Assembly: GCA_023435745.1 (NCBI GenBank)
Contig: JAEZMD010000017.1
Coordinates: 1 to 64,000 of the forward strand
Direction of reading: 5' to 3'
DNA length: 64,000 nucleotides
Source: Bacillota bacterium
GTDB taxonomy: Bacteria; Bacillota; Clostridia; Acetivibrionales; DTU013
Below, piece after piece: positions 17,091-25,662 of the stretch; positions within the stretch are counted from its first letter, which is position 1, and each line of letters begins with the position of its first letter. The translations under genes were made by a program, and so were the position numbers. The notes under the pieces were generated by a model. It worked only from the letters and a program-made list of their open reading frames with translations, had not been told where the DNA came from and did no database searches.

Positions 17091-17717
17091 ATGGCACGAT
17101 ATACAGATGCATCTTGCAGACTTTGCCGCAGAGAAGGCGAAAAGCTTTTTTTGAAAGGTGAGAGATGCTATACCAATAAATGCTCTGTGGCAAAAAGAGC
17201 ATATGCTCCGGGACAACATGGACAACAGAAAAAGAAAATGTCAGAGTACGGCGTTCAGTTGCGTGAGAAGCAGAAAGCCAGAAGGTTTTATGGAATTCTT
17301 GAAAGTCAGTTTAGAAGCTATTTTGGATTGGCTGTTAAGAAAAAAGGTGTTACCGGTGAGAACCTTCTGCAGATTCTTGAAAGCAGAATCGATAATGTAG
17401 TTTACAGACTGGGACTTGCAACATCAAGACCGGAAGCCAGACAGCTTGTCAGACATGGTCATTTCACACTTAATGGTAAGAAGGTTGATATACCTTCAAT
17501 CCTGTTGGAACCCGGCGATATTATCGCAGTGAAGGATAAATTCAAGGGTTCTGAAAAGGTGAAGTCCATTGTTGATATTGCAGGCGGAAAAGTAGTCCCG
17601 AAATGGCTTGAATTCGATGCAGAAAACCTGACGGGTAAAGTGGTTTCACTGCCGGCAAGAGAAGAAATTGATCTGCCGATCAGAGAGCACCTTATCGTTG
17701 AGTTTTACTCCAAGTAG
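17091..17717 (+). CDS. rpsD: 30S ribosomal protein S4, zinc form
   Basis: S4 is a primary assembly protein of the 30S body. The 208-residue protein keeps the N-terminal zinc cysteines (CRLC, then C and C in RCYTNKCS), so it is the zinc-binding version. The S4 RNA-binding domain lies at about residues 97-160 (SRIDNVVYRLGLATSRPEAR). In B. subtilis S4 regulates its own mRNA; here rpsD is in the alpha operon and is followed by a structured spacer. Confidence 0.98.
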   Translation: MARYTDASCRLCRREGEKLFLKGERCYTNKCSVAKRAYAPGQHGQQKKKMSEYGVQLREKQKARRFYGILESQFRSYFGLAVKKKGVTGENLLQILESRIDNVVYRLGLATSRPEARQLVRHGHFTLNGKKVDIPSILLEPGDIIAVKDKFKGSEKVKSIVDIAGGKVVPKWLEFDAENLTGKVVSLPAREEIDLPIREHLIVEFYSK

Positions 17718-17777
17718 TAGGAAGGTACATTGCTATATATACCTAAAACAGGAAATAACCAGTTCAACAGGTGCGGC

Positions 17778-18041
17778 GGAACGGAAAATCGGTTTCCGTT
17801 CCACTAAAACCGGAAAAGCAACTGACTATTCCCGCAGTAAAGACAGCAGGGTATTAAACAATAGTACTGAATATGACCAGGATTGCGAATCAGTTGCCCT
17901 CAAATAAGGCTCGGCTAAAAATGTACTTCCGCTTCGTTTACGGGGAATGGAGCGGGCTGGTCGCACACTACGTATGCTGCTCGCCCATGCGACCGGGTTA
18001 GTATAGTTCCCCGTAAGTGATTAGGGGAAGTTGATTTTTGA
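17778..18041 (+). promoter_or_regulatory. Structured RNA element between rpsD and rpoA
   Basis: The 360-base spacer holds no gene. It contains a perfect 10-bp hairpin (GGAACGGAAA 17778-17787 with TTTCCGTTCC 17793-17802). Farther on, a nested structure has outer stem TTACGGGGAA (17938-17947) / TTCCCCGTAA (18007-18016) and inner stem GGTCGCA (17959-17965) / TGCGACC (17988-17994). TTCCCC (18007-18012) can alternatively pair with GGGGAA (18024-18029), and that hairpin is followed by a T-rich tail (TTGATTTTTG). The layout is that of an attenuator with competing folds. What controls it is unknown. Confidence 0.6.
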
Positions 18042-18079
18042 CGATGCCAAAACAAATAACCATTAAGGGAGGGTTTTTG

Positions 18080-19027
18080 TTGATTGAAATAGAAAAACCA
18101 AAAATTGAGTGTATTGAGTCTACCGAAGACAATATTTATGGGAAGTTTGTAGTCGAACCTCTGGAGAGAGGCTATGGTATTACACTGGGTAACTCTCTCA
18201 GAAGGATTCTTCTTTCATCTCTTCCGGGAGTGGCTGTTACCTCCATCAAGATCGACGGTGTGCTGCATGAGTTTTCGACGGTACCGGGTGTCATAGAGGA
18301 TGTTACCGAAATCATCCTCAATGTGAAGAACCTTTCGATGAAGCTTTTCAGTGACGGCCCTAAGATCGTCTACATTGACGCAGATGGCGAGGGACCAATT
18401 ACAGCCGGTGATATCAAGACGGATGCGGATGTGGAAGTGCTCAATCCGGATCTGCACATCTGTACGCTGAATGGCGAAAGCAGATTTTACATGGAGCTCG
18501 TACTCAATAAAAACAGAGGATACATACCGGCAGAAAAGAACAAGCAGTCAGGACAGCCAATTGGTATTATTCCTGTTGACTCCATCTATACGCCTGTCAG
18601 AAAGGTTAACTACACGGTTGAAAACACTCGCGTGGGACAGATTACAGATTACGATAAGCTTACTCTCGAAGTATGGACAAATGGCAGTATCAAGCCGGAT
18701 GAAGCTATCAGCCTCGGTGCAAAGATATTGGGCGAACATCTGAATCTGTTTATTGATCTTTCCGATCATGCAAAACATACGGAGATCATGGTTGAGAAGG
18801 AAGAGACCAAGAAGGAAAAAGTTCTTGAAATGACGATAGAAGAGCTTGATCTTTCTGTAAGATCGTACAACTGCTTGAAGAGAGCCGGTATAAATACCGT
18901 TGAGGATTTGACAAACAAAACGGAAGAAGACATGATGAAGGTAAGAAATCTGGGAAGAAAGTCATTGGAAGAAGTGCTCCAGAAGCTTCACGCCTTGGGA
19001 TTGTCACTCGCTCCAAGTGAGGAATAA
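18080..19027 (+). CDS. rpoA: RNA polymerase alpha subunit
   Basis: The alpha subunit dimerises to start RNA polymerase assembly and binds UP elements and activators. The TTG at 18080, 6 bases behind AAGGGAGGG, gives the usual 315 residues. The N-terminal domain holds EPLERGYGITLGNSLRRILLSSLPG near residue 30; the C-terminal domain (LSVRSYNCLKRAGINTVEDL, about residues 250-300) is complete. In-frame codons up to 18038 precede the ribosome binding site and are not part of the gene. Confidence 0.98.
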   Translation: MIEIEKPKIECIESTEDNIYGKFVVEPLERGYGITLGNSLRRILLSSLPGVAVTSIKIDGVLHEFSTVPGVIEDVTEIILNVKNLSMKLFSDGPKIVYIDADGEGPITAGDIKTDADVEVLNPDLHICTLNGESRFYMELVLNKNRGYIPAEKNKQSGQPIGIIPVDSIYTPVRKVNYTVENTRVGQITDYDKLTLEVWTNGSIKPDEAISLGAKILGEHLNLFIDLSDHAKHTEIMVEKEETKKEKVLEMTIEELDLSVRSYNCLKRAGINTVEDLTNKTEEDMMKVRNLGRKSLEEVLQKLHALGLSLAPSEE

Positions 19028-19060
19028 AAGCATGTATATAGTTAGGGAGGTAAGAGGATA

Positions 19061-19588
19061 ATGCCTACACAAAGGAAGTTAGGACGTGCTACCGATCAGA
19101 GAAAGGCAATGCTGAAGAATCAGGTTACTGCTTTGCTCAGGAACGGCAGGATTGAAACCACCGAAGCCAGAGCAAAGGAAGTCCAGGCTATTGCTGAAAA
19201 GCTGATCACATCGGCTATAAAGGAAGATGGCAACATTACATCAAAGCAGATTAAGGTAAGTGCTGCAAAGCTTGACAGCAAGGGCAGGAAGATAACCAAA
19301 GCCGCCACTTCAAAAAACGGAAACAAGTATGAAGTAGTCGATAGAGAAACCAAGACGGAGATGGTTACTGTTGATAATCCTTCCAGACTTGCAGCCAGAA
19401 GAAGGGCTATGAACTGGATATACAGAGTCAAGGATGAGAACGGAAAATACATCAATGTAGTTGACAAGCTCTTTGATGAGATTGCCCCCAAGTTCAAGGG
19501 TGTCAACGGCGGATACACCAGGATATACAAGCTTGGACCAAGAAGAGGCGATGCTGCTGAGGCGGTACTGCTTGAGCTGACAAAGTAA
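19061..19588 (+). CDS. rplQ: 50S ribosomal protein L17 with internal insertion
   Basis: L17 is located at the bottom of the 50S subunit near the tunnel exit. The N-terminal part (RKLGRATDQRKAMLKNQ) and the end (GGYTRIYKLGPRRGDAAE) are canonical, but the protein has 175 residues against about 115-120 usually. The extra 50-odd residues (about 57-110) lie between the two halves and are rich in Lys, Thr and Ser. The frame is clean, so this is an insertion, probably shared by related Clostridia. Confidence 0.96.
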   Translation: MPTQRKLGRATDQRKAMLKNQVTALLRNGRIETTEARAKEVQAIAEKLITSAIKEDGNITSKQIKVSAAKLDSKGRKITKAATSKNGNKYEVVDRETKTEMVTVDNPSRLAARRRAMNWIYRVKDENGKYINVVDKLFDEIAPKFKGVNGGYTRIYKLGPRRGDAAEAVLLELTK

Positions 19589-19610
19589 GACTAGACTAAA
19601 GAACAACGAT

Positions 19611-19652
19611 AGGGATTGCCGTTAACCACGTGCCAATCCCTTATTTTGTTTT
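19611..19652 (+). terminator. Terminator behind rplQ
   Basis: AGGGATTG (19611-19618) pairs with CAATCCCT (19634-19641), and the T-rich run TTATTTTGTTTT follows. It ends the alpha operon 25 bases before ecfA1. Confidence 0.8.
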
Positions 19653-19676
19653 CTGAGAAATGAAGGTATATCGTCA

Positions 19677-20528
19677 ATGGATAGTAACATTGTTGAAGTG
19701 AAGAATGTCAGTTTTGTATATAAGTCCAATAGCGAGGACAGACCGAGTGTGACTGCTTTACAGGATGTGGATCTGTCTATAAGGAAAGGTGAGTTCCTTG
19801 CTGTTCTTGGCAGAAACGGTTCGGGCAAATCAACCCTGGCCAAGCTGATGAATGCGTTGCTTTTGCCAGCATCAGGAACGGTTGTTGTCAATGGGTTCAA
19901 TACTCTCAACGATGAGTTACTCTGGGATATCCGAAGTTCAACCGGAATGGTGTTTCAAAACCCGGATAATCAGATTGTTGGCACCGTAGTTGAAGAGGAT
20001 GTTGCCTTCGGACCTGAAAACCTGGGCATCCCGCCTGAAGAAATCAGGACTCGCGTAGATGAAGCACTTGAGATCATTGATATGACGGAATTCAGGGAAC
20101 ATGCCCCTCATTTGCTGTCGGGGGGTCAGAAGCAAAGGGTCGCCATTGCAGGGATCCTTGCGATGAAACCGAAATGCATTGTACTCGATGAGGCCACGGC
20201 AATGCTGGATCCGATTGGCAGAAAAGAGGTCATGCGGGTTCTCAGAAAGCTGAATTTCGAGGAGGGCATTACGATCATACATATTACCCACCATATGGAT
20301 GAAGCCGGAAAAGCCGACAGGATACTGGTCATTGATGAAGGCCGGCGTGTAATGCTGGGAACTCCCGAAGAAATATTCAGTGATGTGGAAAAAATAAAGG
20401 GAATGGGTCTTGATGTTCCACAGGTTACGGAACTGATGTATGAGCTGAATAAAGAGGGATTTGAATTCCCGATCGATATTCTCACCGTTGATGAGGCTGT
20501 GCAGCTTCTGGCAAAAGCACTGGGATAA
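19677..20528 (+). CDS. ecfA1: Energy-coupling factor transporter ATPase EcfA1
   Basis: This is one of the two ATPases that drive ECF vitamin and metal transporters together with EcfT and exchangeable S subunits. The 283 residues show Walker A GRNGSGKST near residue 46, the Q-loop segment FQNPDNQIVG, signature LSGGQKQR near 144 and Walker B CIVLDEAT. In most Firmicutes it is joined directly to ecfA2 and ecfT. Here an opposite-strand gene and 0.5 kb of non-coding DNA intervene. No S subunit is nearby. Confidence 0.95.
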   Translation: MDSNIVEVKNVSFVYKSNSEDRPSVTALQDVDLSIRKGEFLAVLGRNGSGKSTLAKLMNALLLPASGTVVVNGFNTLNDELLWDIRSSTGMVFQNPDNQIVGTVVEEDVAFGPENLGIPPEEIRTRVDEALEIIDMTEFREHAPHLLSGGQKQRVAIAGILAMKPKCIVLDEATAMLDPIGRKEVMRVLRKLNFEEGITIIHITHHMDEAGKADRILVIDEGRRVMLGTPEEIFSDVEKIKGMGLDVPQVTELMYELNKEGFEFPIDILTVDEAVQLLAKALG

Positions 20529-20571
20529 TTCTGTAGTTTTGGGGCAGTATAAGCTGATAACTCAATGTGAA

Positions 20572-21168
20572 TCAGACACGGAGAGACCTGTACACTCTTA
20601 TGCCGCCGCTTTTTTCCATATCGCGCGCATTGGAAAAGCGCTCTTCCATAATTTTTTTCAGCGTCGAACCGCCTTTATTATGATAGGCGACAAGCCAGAG
20701 AGCACCGTTGGGATTGAGATGGTCATAAGCTTGACCGATCAGGTCGGTTAGAAGCTTTTTCCCTGCCGCTATTGGTGGGTTTGTCACAATATCGTCGAAG
20801 CGTATGCCATCAAACGCAGAAAAAAGATCACTTTTAACCACCTTTACGTCAAGATGGTTTTTTGCGGCATTGAGTCCCGAATAATCAATAGCTCTTTCAT
20901 TAATATCTGCAAGACATACGATCCGATCAGGATAAAGAGCCTTGATGAACAAGCCGATTGCGCCGTAGCCGCAGCCCAGATCAAGAACGGTTTTGCCTGC
21001 CGGGCTGAAGGTTTTGATCAGTAACTCTGAAACTCTGTCAACCTTATTTTCATGGGAGAAAACACCGCTGACCGAAGTGAGGGACAGTTCTACGCCGTGT
21101 ATGCTTTGCGAGAAATTTTTCTCTTTTATATCGGATGTAGGTTGCTCGGTGTAATAGTGTTCACTCAT
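20572..21168 (-). CDS. RsmC-like class I SAM-dependent methyltransferase
   Basis: This 198-residue protein resembles the catalytic half of RsmC (16S rRNA guanine-N2 methyltransferase). It has an N-terminal HYYTEQP segment, SAM motif VLDLGCGYGAIG near residue 62 and the catalytic NPPIAAGK. Single-domain relatives are widespread in Firmicutes as 16S rRNA methyltransferases; the exact target is not shown. The ATG at 21168 lies 8 bases behind AAAGG; a TTG farther out overlaps that site. It is convergent to ecfA1, ending 43 bases from it. Confidence 0.85.
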   Translation of the reverse strand: MSEHYYTEQPTSDIKEKNFSQSIHGVELSLTSVSGVFSHENKVDRVSELLIKTFSPAGKTVLDLGCGYGAIGLFIKALYPDRIVCLADINERAIDYSGLNAAKNHLDVKVVKSDLFSAFDGIRFDDIVTNPPIAAGKKLLTDLIGQAYDHLNPNGALWLVAYHNKGGSTLKKIMEERFSNARDMEKSGGIRVYRSLRV

Positions 21169-21308
21169 CTTAGAGCCTTTCAATCAATGAAAATATTTGA
21201 AGAATGCTGTTACCTATACATTTTACCAGATAGGCATAAAATATCACAGTATTAAAAAAAGGTACTTGTGCTGTGGAAGACAACTCGTTACTCTTCACAC
21301 CATCATGG

Positions 21309-21386
21309 ATACTGTGCTATAGCGGAAACAAGAGCTTCATTTACAAGAGCTGCATTACGCTATAGTTTCCTTTTATTGCACAGTAT
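21309..21386. repeat. Long imperfect inverted repeat in non-coding stretch
   Basis: Between the methyltransferase and ecfA2 lie about 500 bases (21169-21685) without a gene. In the middle, ATACTGTGC (21309-21317) and GGAAAC (21324-21329) face GTTTCC (21365-21370) and GCACAGTAT (21378-21386). This gives a 78-base element with perfect 9-bp ends. It could be a MITE-like remnant or a large hairpin; no terminal duplication was recognised. Confidence 0.55.
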
Positions 21387-21594
21387 TCACATAGCAGAAC
21401 CTCTGAACAGTATCGACAACTCTATTCAATAGGGGATATACTCTGATCTTAATGCATCCATGATTAATAGCACCGTACGTTCCATTATTGCAGCTTTAGA
21501 ACAGAATTATTCTATATAAAGTCAATTTTATTGCTAAACGGCTACAAAATAAGGCCTGTTATTTTTCTCTTTACTTTTATAATGGAAATGGTTT

Positions 21595-21603
21595 TGGTAT
21601 AAT
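21595..21603 (+). promoter_or_regulatory. Extended -10 promoter of ecfA2-ecfT
   Basis: TGGTATAAT contains an extended -10 (TGnTATAAT). The -35 region is weak. It lies 82 bases before ecfA2, so the second ATPase and EcfT are transcribed separately from ecfA1. A short GATG..CATC pair in the leader is too weak to call. Confidence 0.55.
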
Positions 21604-21685
21604 AGCCTTACGATGTCAGGCTATTATATGCCTCCGGTGGAATAATAAAAGGCATCAGAAATTTATACAGGAAACGAGTATATTA

Positions 21686-22546
21686 ATGTCGATAATAATT
21701 GAGAACCTTTCATGTATATTTATGCAGGGAACGCCCTTTGAAAAAAAGGCGCTGGAAAATATCAGCCTTAAAATCGAGGATGGCGAATTTATAGGGATAA
21801 TCGGTCATACCGGTTCCGGTAAATCCACGCTTATCCAGCATTTCAACGGGCTTATCAAGCCAACGTCCGGACGTGTTCTGATCAACGGTCTGGATACCAC
21901 AGGAAAAGAGCTGCGTGAATTGAGGCGTATTGTCGGTATTGTATTCCAATATCCGGAGCATCAGCTTTTTGAAGAGACCGTTTACAAAGATATTGCCTTT
22001 GGACTGTACAAGCAGAATCTCAGGGATGAGGAAGTCCGAGGGGAGATTCTGAAGGTGATCGAAGCGGTAGGAATCCGTGAGGAATTGCTTGAGAAGTCGC
22101 CATTTGAGCTTTCCGGGGGTCAGAAACGCAGAGTGGCTATTGCCGGTGTACTTGCCATGAAACCGCAGATACTTATACTTGACGAGCCCACAGCCGGACT
22201 GGACCCGAGAGGCCGGGACGAGATATTTGGTTTCATCACCAGGATCCACGAGACAATGGGTATTACGGTCATCCTTGTCTCTCACAGCATGGAGGACATA
22301 GCCAGACTGGTGGACCGGGTAATTGTTATGAACAAAGGACACGTTGAGATGGACGGTCCGGTCAAAGAGGTGTTTTCAGATATCCAAAGGCTTGAGGGTA
22401 TCGGCTTATCAGCGCCCCAGATTGCATACATGATGAAGGAACTTAAAAAGCACCGCCCACAGATTAATGACAGAGTTTATACGGTAAGTGCCGCTAAAGC
22501 AGAATTGCTCAGACATCTGAAGGCAGGGGGGATAAGCCATGATTAA
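21686..22546 (+). CDS. ecfA2: Energy-coupling factor transporter ATPase EcfA2
   Basis: This second ECF ATPase (286 residues) has Walker A GHTGSGKST near residue 39, FQYPEHQLF at the Q-loop, signature LSGGQKRR and Walker B LILDEPTAG. It pairs with EcfA1 as a heterodimer. The gene overlaps ecfT by 8 bases, so the two are translated together. Confidence 0.95.
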   Translation: MSIIIENLSCIFMQGTPFEKKALENISLKIEDGEFIGIIGHTGSGKSTLIQHFNGLIKPTSGRVLINGLDTTGKELRELRRIVGIVFQYPEHQLFEETVYKDIAFGLYKQNLRDEEVRGEILKVIEAVGIREELLEKSPFELSGGQKRRVAIAGVLAMKPQILILDEPTAGLDPRGRDEIFGFITRIHETMGITVILVSHSMEDIARLVDRVIVMNKGHVEMDGPVKEVFSDIQRLEGIGLSAPQIAYMMKELKKHRPQINDRVYTVSAAKAELLRHLKAGGISHD

Positions 22547-23351
22547 CACTAATATCTCCATCGGCCAGTATATCCCTGGCAACTCGATCATACACAGAGC
22601 GGATCCAAGGACGAAGATTATTCTATCGGTCGTATTTATGGCGGTTGTTTTTTTGGTACACTCGTTCTGGGCTTTTGTTGCCACAGTTCTGTTTACGATC
22701 CTGGCCGTCATTATATCGGGAGTTCCGCTGAAATATACTCTGAAGGGCTTGAAACCCTTATTGTTTATCATTATTTTTTCTGCAGTGTTGAACATGATAA
22801 CAACGAAGGGTACGCCGATTGCTGATTTTGTACCTCTCAAATATATCACAGTCGAAGGGCTTATACTGTCGCTTAAATTGACGGTGCGACTGGCTGTAAT
22901 CATTATCAGTGGATCGCTGCTTACCTTCACCACAACGCCAATTCTACTGACAGACGGGATCGAGAAGCTGCTGACTCCCCTAAAGGTGATTGGTGTGCCT
23001 GCTCATGAACTGGCCATGATGATGTCGATTGCGTTGAGATTTATTCCGACGCTGCTGGAGGAGACGGATAAGATCATGAAGGCGCAGGCGGCCAGAGGTG
23101 CTGATTTTGATACGGGTAACCTTTTGCAGCGGGCAAAGAGTTTTGTCCCGGTTTTGGTACCGCTGTTTGTCAGTGCATTCCGTCGGGCGGATGAACTGGC
23201 CACTGCTATGGAATCAAGATGCTACCGGGGAGGAAAGGGAAGAACCAGACTGCGCCAACTGAGGTTTACCGAGGATGATATGAAGATAGCGCTGACTACG
23301 ACGGTGTTTTTTGCGCTTCTTCTGATAAATGATTTTGTATTTATTTTATAG
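22539..23351 (+). CDS. ecfT: Energy-coupling factor transmembrane protein EcfT
   Basis: EcfT links the ATPases to the substrate-binding S subunit. The 270-residue membrane protein has several hydrophobic segments. It carries the two short Ala-Arg-Gly-like coupling motifs of the family, AQAARGADFD near residue 187 and AMESRCYRGG near 226. ATG overlaps ecfA2. Confidence 0.94.
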   Translation: MINTNISIGQYIPGNSIIHRADPRTKIILSVVFMAVVFLVHSFWAFVATVLFTILAVIISGVPLKYTLKGLKPLLFIIIFSAVLNMITTKGTPIADFVPLKYITVEGLILSLKLTVRLAVIIISGSLLTFTTTPILLTDGIEKLLTPLKVIGVPAHELAMMMSIALRFIPTLLEETDKIMKAQAARGADFDTGNLLQRAKSFVPVLVPLFVSAFRRADELATAMESRCYRGGKGRTRLRQLRFTEDDMKIALTTTVFFALLLINDFVFIL

Positions 23352-23384
23352 AGAGCCTTACTATTATTAAAGGGGAGTCGGATC

Positions 23385-24698
23385 ATGCTGAAGTTGAAGA
23401 GAAAAATCGAAAATTTCATGGAGAAGTACGGGATGCAAGCGGCTGATGTGGATATGGAGGAAAACTGCAGAATATTTATCAATGAGATGGAGAATGGCCT
23501 CGAGGGAAGCGGTTCTTTGCTAATGATCCCGACCTACATAGGCATGGATAAGGAACTGCCGCTCATGGAGCCTGTGATCGCCGTTGATGCAGGGGGAACG
23601 AACTTCAGGGTGGCCGTGATCCATTTCGATGAAAACAAAAAGCCGGTGACCGAGGATTTCATGCTGTACTCGATGCCGGGCACCAATGGGGAGATATCAA
23701 AACAGGAGTTTTTTGAGACTATGGCCGACTATATCCAGCCAGTGCTGCACCGGAGCGATAAAATCAGCTTTTGCTTCTCCTACCCCGCTGAGATCCTTCC
23801 GGATCGTGATGGTAGACTGATTAAATTCAGCAAGGAGGTCAAAGTAAGAGATGTAGAGGGTGAAATGCTTGGCAGGAATCTGATGGATGTTTTTAAGAAG
23901 CGAGGCCTTACAAAGGAGAAGAGCGTCATCGTACTCAATGACACGGTTGCCACGCTGCTTGCGGGCAAGGCTGCATCGCCCGGCAGGATATTTGACGGCT
24001 TTGTCGGATTTATTCTCGGGACCGGCACAAACATCTGCTATTCCGAAAAATGTGAGAACATATCAAAGGTGCAAGAATTGACGGGGAAGGGCGGATCCAT
24101 GCTTGTCAACACCGAGTCGGGCGCTTACAATAAGGCTCCGAGAGGACTGCTTGATCTGGAGTTTGACAGGACGACCGTGAACCCGGGTGACTTTGCCTTT
24201 GAGAAGACTATTTCTGGAGCGTACCAGGGTGGTCTGATTCTTACAGTGATCAGAAAGGCGGCTGAGGAGGGTATATTTTCAGCTGAATTTACTGCGGAAT
24301 TGAAGAAGGTCGATGTATTGGCTTCGAAGCAGATCGATGATTTTCTGTATTACCCGTATGGCGATAACATTCTGGCTGAATGCTGCTCGAAATCCGGCAA
24401 TCACGAAGATCGTATATGCTTATTTTATCTGATCGATAACATTTTTGAGAGGATTGCAAAATTCGTTACATTCAGTCTTACAGCTGTTCTTGAAAAGACA
24501 GGAAGCGGGCTGAATCCATGCAAGCCTGCCTGCATTACGGCGGACGGCTCTACCTTCTATAAGTCAAAGCTCTTTAGGAGCAAGCTGGAGCATTATATTA
24601 AAACATATATGAACGATACCAAGGGGATCTACTGTGAGTTTGTGAAGGTGGACAACGGAACGCTGATCGGAACAGCTATCGCAGGGTTGCTGAACTGA
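23385..24698 (+). CDS. Hexokinase of the eukaryotic-type family
   Basis: The 437-residue protein has the layout of eukaryotic hexokinases and not of bacterial ROK glucokinases. A phosphate-1 loop reads VDAGGTNFRVAV (about residue 67), the sugar-binding region has SFCFSYPAEI and VLNDTVATLLAG, phosphate-2 reads GFILGTGTNICYSE, and VNTESGAYNK holds the usual glutamate. It should phosphorylate a hexose with ATP in the cytoplasm. It lies in an operon-like position between ecfT and truA (33 and 87 bases away), with no evident functional link. Confidence 0.88.
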   Translation: MLKLKRKIENFMEKYGMQAADVDMEENCRIFINEMENGLEGSGSLLMIPTYIGMDKELPLMEPVIAVDAGGTNFRVAVIHFDENKKPVTEDFMLYSMPGTNGEISKQEFFETMADYIQPVLHRSDKISFCFSYPAEILPDRDGRLIKFSKEVKVRDVEGEMLGRNLMDVFKKRGLTKEKSVIVLNDTVATLLAGKAASPGRIFDGFVGFILGTGTNICYSEKCENISKVQELTGKGGSMLVNTESGAYNKAPRGLLDLEFDRTTVNPGDFAFEKTISGAYQGGLILTVIRKAAEEGIFSAEFTAELKKVDVLASKQIDDFLYYPYGDNILAECCSKSGNHEDRICLFYLIDNIFERIAKFVTFSLTAVLEKTGSGLNPCKPACITADGSTFYKSKLFRSKLEHYIKTYMNDTKGIYCEFVKVDNGTLIGTAIAGLLN

Positions 24699-24785
24699 TG
24701 GTGAATAACTAAACTGACAGGGAACCGAGCTGCCGGAAAATTGTCGGACAGACCGGGTAAATATAAGGACAGTGGGCTGTTGAGA

Positions 24786-25529
24786 ATGAGGAATATAAGG
24801 CTGACAATTGAATTTGACGGCACCGCTTATCACGGCTGGCAAAGCCAGATCAATGCGGTTACTGTTCAGGATGCTGTTACGGCTGCAGTTAACGCTCTTA
24901 CGGGGGAGGATTGCAGCCTTTCCGGCTCCAGCAGGACAGATGCGGGCGTACATGCCTTGGGCTATGTATGTAATTTTCATACGCAGTCATCTATTCCGGC
25001 GGACAAATTTGCCTTTGCGTTAAATACGCTCCTCCCGGAGGATATTGTCATCAAATGCTCGCAGGAGGTTCCTGATGATTTTCACGCACGCTTCAGTGCC
25101 AGAGGCAAAACATACAGATACCTGATTTACAATTCAGTGTTCCCAACTGCGCTTATGCGGAAAAGAGCTTATCATATCTATTATCCTCTGGATATTACCG
25201 TAATGCAGGCGGCGGCCGCTCAATTTGTAGGCACACATGATTTTTATGCCTTCAGCGCAGCCGGAGGGAGTGTCAAAACAACCGTCAGAACCATCACGGC
25301 CGCAACTGTCCTGAGGCAAAATCCGGACGACAATTTGATCGCATTAAACATCACCGGCGACGGCTTTCTCTATAATATGGTCAGAATTATTGCAGGAACG
25401 CTGATAGAAGTCGGGATTGGGAAGCTGAAGCCTGATGATATTCCTGAACTGATTTTTGGGATGGACAGGAGAAAAGCGGGCAGAACAGCTCCGGCGCATG
25501 GGTTGTATCTGGTCGAGGTCTATTACTGA
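24786..25529 (+). CDS. truA: tRNA pseudouridine(38-40) synthase
   Basis: TruA makes pseudouridine in the tRNA anticodon arm. The 247-residue protein has the start MRNIRLTIEFDGTAYHGWQ and the catalytic Asp in SSRTDAGVHAL near residue 53. The start is not certain: the ATG at 24786 fits the family, but a TTG two codons earlier is better spaced from AAGGA. It follows the hexokinase and normally neighbours ecfT and rplM in Firmicutes. Confidence 0.95.
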   Translation: MRNIRLTIEFDGTAYHGWQSQINAVTVQDAVTAAVNALTGEDCSLSGSSRTDAGVHALGYVCNFHTQSSIPADKFAFALNTLLPEDIVIKCSQEVPDDFHARFSARGKTYRYLIYNSVFPTALMRKRAYHIYYPLDITVMQAAAAQFVGTHDFYAFSAAGGSVKTTVRTITAATVLRQNPDDNLIALNITGDGFLYNMVRIIAGTLIEVGIGKLKPDDIPELIFGMDRRKAGRTAPAHGLYLVEVYY

Positions 25530-25627
25530 AAAAGTGAAATGGCGAGCGACTATGGAAGAGATACAGGTATAATAATGCAATAATATTGAGATAATGAGAG
25601 GTAAATTAAAATTAAAGCAATTTATGC

Positions 25628-25656
25628 TTGACATGAGCATAACCCTGTATTATTAT
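25628..25656 (+). promoter_or_regulatory. Promoter of rplM-rpsI
   Basis: TTGACA (25628-25633), exactly 17 bases and TATTAT (25651-25656) form a near-consensus promoter, with a start near 25663. It drives rplM-rpsI independently of truA. Confidence 0.88.
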
Positions 25657-25662
25657 AGTAAA

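Noticed and set aside
21610..21685. Riboswitch in the ecfA2 leader
   Set aside because: Only a short GATG..CATC pairing is visible; it fits none of the riboswitch cores I can recognise.
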